This document shows positions 59,786 through 64,000 of a DNA stretch of 64,000 bases, piece by piece. Below the pieces are notes generated by a model that made no database searches, was not told where the DNA came from, and saw nothing but the letters and a program-made list of their open reading frames with translations. The translations under genes and the position numbers were made by a program. The DNA lies in assembly GCA_964444175.1 (NCBI GenBank), contig CAYUFI010000001.1, positions 1 to 64,000 on the forward strand, written 5' to 3'. Source of the stretch: Scatoplasma sp964444175 (GTDB lineage Bacteria > Bacillota_I > Bacilli_A > RFN20 > CAG-288). Position 1 is the stretch's first letter; every line of letters starts with the position of its first letter.

Positions 59786-61957
59786 TTACTTCTTCTTGGA
59801 AATCTTCTGGGTGAAACGGCACTTCGGGAAATCCGAGCAGCCGTAGAACGTGCCGAAGCGTCCTTTCTTGAGGACGATGTGCCCGTGCCCGCACTTCGGG
59901 CAGACGGTCCCGACCAGATGGTCGGTATCTTCGTCAACCGACACTTCCTTGGCAGGCTCGGCGGCCTTTTTGACCGAATCCGGGAATTCCGTATAGTCGC
60001 AGGTCGGGAAATTGGAGCAGCCGATGAACTTCTTGCCGGTCTTCTTCGAGAAGCGGTAGACGAGCTTCCCTCCGCACTTCGGGCAGACCCTTCCTTCGAC
60101 GTAATCGACTTCCTTCTTGATATAGTGGCAGGTCGGATAGTTCGAGCAGGCGACGAATTCGGTGCCGTACCGGCTCTTCTTGACGACTAGTGGCGATCCG
60201 CAGACCGGGCAGAGTTCCCCGGTCGGACGGTCCTTGACCTTTTCCATGTGTTCGAGGGCGTAATCGTACGCCGGAACGAACTTTGTGTAGAAATTGGACA
60301 GCAGCTCGTTCTTGGACGAGTCCCCGGATTTGATCTTCTCCAAGTCGCTCTCCATGTCACGCGTGTAGTTGTAGTCCATCAGCGTCGGGAAGAACTCTTC
60401 GAGGCGTTCGACGACGAGCTTGCCGGTCTCCGTCGGAGTCAGGGCGTGCTTGTCCTCGATCAGGTACTGGCGCTTCTGGAGCGTGTCGAGCGTCGTCGAA
60501 TACGTCGACGGGCGTCCGATGCCTTTTTCTTCCATCAGGCGGATGACCGTCCCGTCGTTATATTTGAACGGAGGTTTGGTCTCCTTCTCTTCCGAATGAA
60601 TCGCGGCGACTTCCACTTTTTCGTGGTTTTCCGCACTCTGGGCGATCGAAGGCGGAAGTTCGGCCGTCTTGGCGGAAGAAAGAGGAGCGAGCCCGCAGAA
60701 TTCGTAGGCGAGCTGATACCCCTTGGATTCGTTTTTGACCGCGTCGGTCTTGAAGACGTATCCGTTCCCTTCGAACTTCAGGGTCGTCACCGCGTCAATC
60801 TTCGGTCCCATCAGGGACGCGAGGGCGCGGGCGTAGATCAGGCGGTAAAGGTTATACATCTGCGGCTTCAGAAGGCTCTTGGCCATCGCCGGCGTAAACG
60901 AAAGATCGATCGGGCGGATCGCTTCGTGCGCGTCCTGGATCAGATCCGAGCTCTTGCCTTTTTTCGCGCTGTTCCCTTTAAAGGCGCCCGGACCGAATTT
61001 GGACGCGATGAAAGGACCAGCGGTCTCAACGAATTCCGGAGCGAGGCGGGTGCTGTCGGTACGGATGTAGGTGATCAGGGCGCGGAACGTCCCGTTGATC
61101 TCGACGCCTTCGAACAGCGACTGCGCGATCTGGGACGTGCGCTTGGCGCTGTATTTGAACTGGTTGTAGGCTTCCTGTTCCATCGTCGAAGTCGTGAACG
61201 GAGGTTTCGGCATCGTCACGCGCTTCGAGAAGCTCAGCGGAAGGACATCGTATTCCTTCGGGAGCTCGCTCATAATCTTCTTATACTGTTCTTCCGAGTC
61301 GATCGAGTACGGCTTATAGATGACGCCGTCTTTCGAATAGAGGTCCGCGGAAATCTTTTCTTTCCCGAATTCCCCGCTGATTGTCCAGTACTTCTTCGGG
61401 ACGAACGAATCAATTTCCTTCTGGTGCTCGACGATCATCCTCAGCGTGACCGACTGGACGCGTCCGGCGGATTCCGCCTTCAGCTTGACCTTCATCAGCT
61501 TGGACAGATCGAAACCGATGATGCGGTCGAGGATTCTTCTGGTCTCCTGCGAGGCGACCAAGTCCATGTCGATGTGGGATGGGTGTTCCATCGCGTCGAG
61601 GACCTGCTTTTTCGTGATGGCGTTAAAAGAAAGGCGCTTCACCGTCTTCACGTCGAGTCCGAGGACTTCGGCCAGATGCCAGGCGATCGCTTCCCCTTCG
61701 CGGTCGGGGTCCGTCGCCAGATAGACGTCGTCGGCTTTCTTGACGGCGCGCTTCAAGGTATTGACGACGTCGATCTTGTCTTTCATGACGACGTACGTCG
61801 GTTTGAATCCGTGTTCGATATCGACTCCGAGACCGCCTTTGCCGGTGGTCGCCAGATCGCGGATGTGCCCTTTCGACGCGAGGACCAGATAGTCCGGCCC
61901 CAGGAACGATCCGATGGTCTTGGTTTTATTCGGAGATTCAACAATAACTAATTTCAT
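59786..61957 (-). CDS. topA: DNA topoisomerase I
   Basis: 723 aa type IA topoisomerase that relaxes negative supercoils. The N-terminal TOPRIM domain has IVESPNKTKTIGSFLG and ATDPDREGEAIAWHLAE. The active-site Tyr lies in ALITYIRTDSTRLAPEFV. DAHEAIRPID and GIGRPSTYSTTLDTLQKR are conserved. At the C-terminus are three four-Cys zinc ribbons, starting CPVCGSPLV, CPKCGGKLV and CPKCGHGHI. Promoter TTGACA-17-CATAAT at 61995-62023. Confidence 0.98.
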   Translation of the reverse strand: MKLVIVESPNKTKTIGSFLGPDYLVLASKGHIRDLATTGKGGLGVDIEHGFKPTYVVMKDKIDVVNTLKRAVKKADDVYLATDPDREGEAIAWHLAEVLGLDVKTVKRLSFNAITKKQVLDAMEHPSHIDMDLVASQETRRILDRIIGFDLSKLMKVKLKAESAGRVQSVTLRMIVEHQKEIDSFVPKKYWTISGEFGKEKISADLYSKDGVIYKPYSIDSEEQYKKIMSELPKEYDVLPLSFSKRVTMPKPPFTTSTMEQEAYNQFKYSAKRTSQIAQSLFEGVEINGTFRALITYIRTDSTRLAPEFVETAGPFIASKFGPGAFKGNSAKKGKSSDLIQDAHEAIRPIDLSFTPAMAKSLLKPQMYNLYRLIYARALASLMGPKIDAVTTLKFEGNGYVFKTDAVKNESKGYQLAYEFCGLAPLSSAKTAELPPSIAQSAENHEKVEVAAIHSEEKETKPPFKYNDGTVIRLMEEKGIGRPSTYSTTLDTLQKRQYLIEDKHALTPTETGKLVVERLEEFFPTLMDYNYTRDMESDLEKIKSGDSSKNELLSNFYTKFVPAYDYALEHMEKVKDRPTGELCPVCGSPLVVKKSRYGTEFVACSNYPTCHYIKKEVDYVEGRVCPKCGGKLVYRFSKKTGKKFIGCSNFPTCDYTEFPDSVKKAAEPAKEVSVDEDTDHLVGTVCPKCGHGHIVLKKGRFGTFYGCSDFPKCRFTQKISKKK

Positions 61958-61994
61958 TTAGGAACAGTTTCCTTCCTCACCTGATTTCAGACCG

Positions 61995-62023
61995 ATTATG
62001 CGGACTCGACCTTTTTTTGTCAA
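61995..62023 (-). promoter_or_regulatory. topA-trmFO-xerC promoter
   Basis: Minus strand consensus -35 TTGACA (62023-62018), 17-nt spacer, -10 CATAAT (62000-61995). An AT-rich block of seven A follows the -35. Places a promoter between dprA and topA. Confidence 0.8.
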
Positions 62024-62076
62024 GTGGGGCAAATTGCGCTTTTCCCGCATTTTCCGACTTAGATATACATATATAT

Positions 62077-62868
62077 CTACTTCCGGAACAAATCTTCGAG
62101 ATCTTTCGTTTCGAGGATCGGATACGCCCCTTCCCGGATGAACGCGTTGCAGAGATCGAATTCCGAAAGGATCGACCCCGGGACGCAGGCGATGTCCTTG
62201 TTGTTCTCCAAGGCAAAATGCGCCGTGATCGAGGTCCCGCTGTGCGTCTTGGCCTCGGTCACTAAGAGCACCTCGGAAAGCCCGGCAATCAGGCGGTTCC
62301 GCACCGGGAAATGCTCCGCGGCGGGCCGGATGCCGGAAGGGTATTCGCTTAGGAGAAGGCTCCTTTCCCCGGCCGAATCGAACAGCGCCCGCGAGGAGGA
62401 AGGATAGCATACGTCGATTCCGCTTCCGAGGACCGAGACGATGCGGCAGCCGTTCTCGAGCGCGGTCTTCTCCGCGAGCGCGTCAATGCCTTCCGCCATC
62501 CCCGAGACGACGACCCGTTCGGGATCCTTCCGGCAGTACTCCCCGACGAGCTTGGACGTGACTTCCTTCCCGTAGGCGTCCGGATGCCTCGTCCCGACCA
62601 CGCCGAGAAGATGCGGATACGACGCCAGAGAGAAGTTTCCTTTATAGAACAGGACGAAAGGAGGCCGGTCCACGCGCCGGAAGCAGTCCGGATAATCCGG
62701 GTCGAGCAGCGTCACGGCCGGATAAGGACACTTCGAGACAACGTCCCTTACTTCGGAAGGGACCAGATCCCTTTTCCTTTTAATATCCCCGTAGACTTTG
62801 TCCCAGTCCCCTTTCCCGTCAATGCAGAGGTAGATCAGGATTTCCCTTCCCGTCAGTTTCTCATCCAT
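62077..62868 (-). CDS. dprA: DNA-processing protein DprA
   Basis: 263 aa from ATG 62868 (MDEKLTGRE), preceded by AAAGGA at about 10 nt; a double ATG at 62889 is an alternative. The Rossmann-like DprA domain is complete: YPDCFRRVDRPPFVLFYKG, LLGVVGTRHPDAYGKEV, VVVSGMAEGIDALAE, VSVLGSGIDVCYPSSSRALF, FPVRNRLIAGLSEVLLVTEAKTHSGTSITAHFA. The C-terminal winged-helix domain found in many DprA proteins is missing. It loads RecA on incoming single-stranded DNA in transformation; no other competence gene is here. Confidence 0.95.
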   Translation of the reverse strand: MDEKLTGREILIYLCIDGKGDWDKVYGDIKRKRDLVPSEVRDVVSKCPYPAVTLLDPDYPDCFRRVDRPPFVLFYKGNFSLASYPHLLGVVGTRHPDAYGKEVTSKLVGEYCRKDPERVVVSGMAEGIDALAEKTALENGCRIVSVLGSGIDVCYPSSSRALFDSAGERSLLLSEYPSGIRPAAEHFPVRNRLIAGLSEVLLVTEAKTHSGTSITAHFALENNKDIACVPGSILSEFDLCNAFIREGAYPILETKDLEDLFRK

Positions 62869-62960
62869 ATCTGATTTTCCTTTCATCACCCATAAGGAAA
62901 AAAGGAAAGAAAAATTCGGAACCGGAAGAAAAAAGAAGAGGATTTCTCCCCTTCCTCGGA

Positions 62961-63626
62961 TCAGTCTTCCCCGAACAGCTTCAGCTGGACGACCGGATGC
63001 GCCATCGAGCGGACCGGCTCGAAACTCAGGCGGTGGACTCCCTTCACGTATCCGTATTTCTCTAACGCCTCGAGATGCGCCTTCGTGCCGTATCCTTTGT
63101 TCTTTTTGAACCCGTACTCCGGATATTTCCCGTCGAGCTCAATCATGTAGTCGTCACGGGTCACTTTCGCCAGGATCGAAGCCGCCGCGACCGCTAAGGA
63201 CGTCGCGTCACCTTTGGGAATCGAAAGAAGAGGAATCGAAGTATGCAGCTTCATATAATCCGTAATGATGTAATCCACCCGGACTTTCTCCGAGATTTCC
63301 TTCAAAGCCGTCTCCATCCCGAGACGGTCCGCCTCGAGGATGTTGATTTCGTCGATCGTTTCGACCGGGACGAGGATCACCGAATAAGCCAAAGCGGCCT
63401 TCTTGATCTCCGCGCAGAGTTCCCTCCTCTGACGGTCGGTCAGCTGTTTCGAATCGTTGATCCTCTCGTCGAAAAAGTCCGGCGGCAGGACGACCCCCGC
63501 GCTCGAGACCGGCCCGGCCAGAGGCCCCCTTCCGGCTTCGTCGAACCCCGCGATGAACTCGACTCCGTTTTCCTCGCGGATCTTCTGATCGAACCGCTCC
63601 AGAGGATGAAGTTTCTTCTCCGACAT
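62961..63626 (-). CDS. rnhB: ribonuclease HII
   Basis: 221 aa. Catalytic acidic residues in FIAGFDEAGRGPLAGPVSSAGVVLP (Asp-Glu pair), the second Asp in YIITDYMKL, and the late conserved block KGDATSLAVAAASILAKVTRDDYM. GYGTKAHLEALEKYG near the end is typical. Removes ribonucleotides embedded in DNA. Lies between rbgA and dprA in the Bacillus order. AAGAAAGGA site upstream. Confidence 0.97.
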   Translation of the reverse strand: MSEKKLHPLERFDQKIREENGVEFIAGFDEAGRGPLAGPVSSAGVVLPPDFFDERINDSKQLTDRQRRELCAEIKKAALAYSVILVPVETIDEINILEADRLGMETALKEISEKVRVDYIITDYMKLHTSIPLLSIPKGDATSLAVAAASILAKVTRDDYMIELDGKYPEYGFKKNKGYGTKAHLEALEKYGYVKGVHRLSFEPVRSMAHPVVQLKLFGED

Positions 63627-63669
63627 GTCTTCTTTCCTTTCTTCTAAAGGCTCATCAAAACCCGTCCGT

Positions 63670-64000
63670 TTATTTCTCTTCGGGCAGATCGTCGACGAGG
63701 ACCTTCCCGAGAAGCCCCGCGCGGAATTCCTTGAGGAACGCCGCCTTGGCCCGCTCGGCGTCCGGTTCGTTCCCGCTGACGAGCATCTTCCTCGCGAGAG
63801 CGATTCGGTCGAAGAAATTCGTCATATCGACTTCCTGCTCTTCTGGAATCCTATAGAATTTCCGTAAATTTTCCGGATATCTCTTCAGTATGAACGCGGC
63901 GAGGCTGTTCACGACCTCGTCGTAGGGAATGGCCTGGTCGTCGAGGGAACCGAGCCAGGAAAGATGCAGGACCTTCGTCTTGTCCTCGTAGTTCGGCTCG
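63670..64000 (-). CDS. rbgA: ribosome biogenesis GTPase RbgA, C-terminal part
   Basis: Open frame from the window edge to the stop at 63670, about 109 residues, beginning EPNYEDKTKVLHLSWLGSLDDQAI. The segment AAFILKRYPENLRKFYRI followed by FFDRIALARKMLVSGNEPDAERAKAAFLKEFRAGLLGK is the C-terminal domain of RbgA (YlqF), which assembles the 50S subunit. The GTPase domain lies outside the window. Gene order rbgA-rnhB supports the call. Confidence 0.9.
   Translation of the reverse strand, partial: EPNYEDKTKVLHLSWLGSLDDQAIPYDEVVNSLAAFILKRYPENLRKFYRIPEEQEVDMTNFFDRIALARKMLVSGNEPDAERAKAAFLKEFRAGLLGKVLVDDLPEEK

Noticed and set aside
60248..61951. A 567-aa open frame antisense to topA
   Set aside because: It lies wholly opposite a certain gene and has Arg/Asp/Val-rich composition typical of reading codon-biased genes backwards, with no ribosome binding site or family.

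Overview
The window looks like a contig from an uncultured Bacilli (Firmicutes) bacterium, probably an anaerobic gut lineage related to Erysipelotrichales/Mollicutes-type Bacilli. Three things point there. The order rbgA-rnhB-dprA-topA-trmFO-xerC on the minus strand is the Bacillus order. The str operon reads rpsL-rpsG-fusA-tuf behind a sigma-A type promoter. Anaerobic nucleotide reduction (nrdG-nrdD) is present. Strong AGGAGG ribosome binding sites precede many genes, TGA is used as a stop (standard code 11), and the tRNA gene encodes CCA. The sequence has two runs of N (29019-29028 and 38192-38231), so it is a draft assembly. I saw no insertion sequence, phage gene, CRISPR array or rRNA.

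Layout. 1-7610 (minus): a peptide ABC transporter operon oppB-oppC-oppD-oppF in which OppB has big extracytoplasmic insertions and OppD a coiled-coil insertion. It is followed by a membrane-anchored, apparently catalytically dead ApbE-like protein and another membrane protein. No oppA is present. 7867-8955 (plus): a solitary Vps4-like ATPase (MIT-like helices plus AAA domain) with degenerate catalytic residues. 8991-19134 (minus): a glycoside island with two permuted GH3 beta-glucosidase-like proteins anchored at both ends, an alpha/beta hydrolase and a small 4-TM protein, preceded by a LytTR/GHKL two-component pair. Both the GH3 promoter and the response-regulator promoter carry a CcpA/LacI-type 14-mer at the same position next to the -10. 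19273-23848 (minus): two related 4-TM proteins, LemA, a DUF3137-like protein and a YczE-like protein. 23987-28347 (minus): tuf, fusA, rpsG, rpsL. 28555-31301 (minus): GT8 glycosyltransferase, YjdF-like protein and flippase-like protein. 31384-32367: AraC regulator, then a long intergenic region with a candidate structured small RNA. 32863-36035 (plus): nrdG and an nrdD fused to a glutaredoxin-like domain.

36160-43680: a small membrane protein, DegV, a large GGDEF-GAF-PAS-GGDEF-EAL signalling protein with degenerate motifs, gluconate 5-dehydrogenase, a membrane protein and serine acetyltransferase. 43741-52347 (minus): three genes for very large exported beta-rich proteins (417, 1451 and 972 aa), the latter two paralogous and built from repeated modules. 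I do not recognise the family, and this is one of the best candidates for an undescribed surface system. 52585-57239: lipid kinase, HD-domain protein, orphan solute-binding-like protein and a C69 dipeptidase. 57366-64000 (minus): tRNA-Glu(CTC), xerC, trmFO, topA, dprA, rnhB and the C-terminal part of rbgA.

Taken together the accessory genes describe a cell that imports peptides, cleaves beta-glucosides at its surface under catabolite-type control, and displays large anchored proteins. Several anchored or cytoplasmic proteins keep an enzyme fold but have lost catalytic motifs (ApbE-like, Vps4-like, GGDEF/EAL). Several promoters sit so close to the start codon that the mRNAs would be leaderless.
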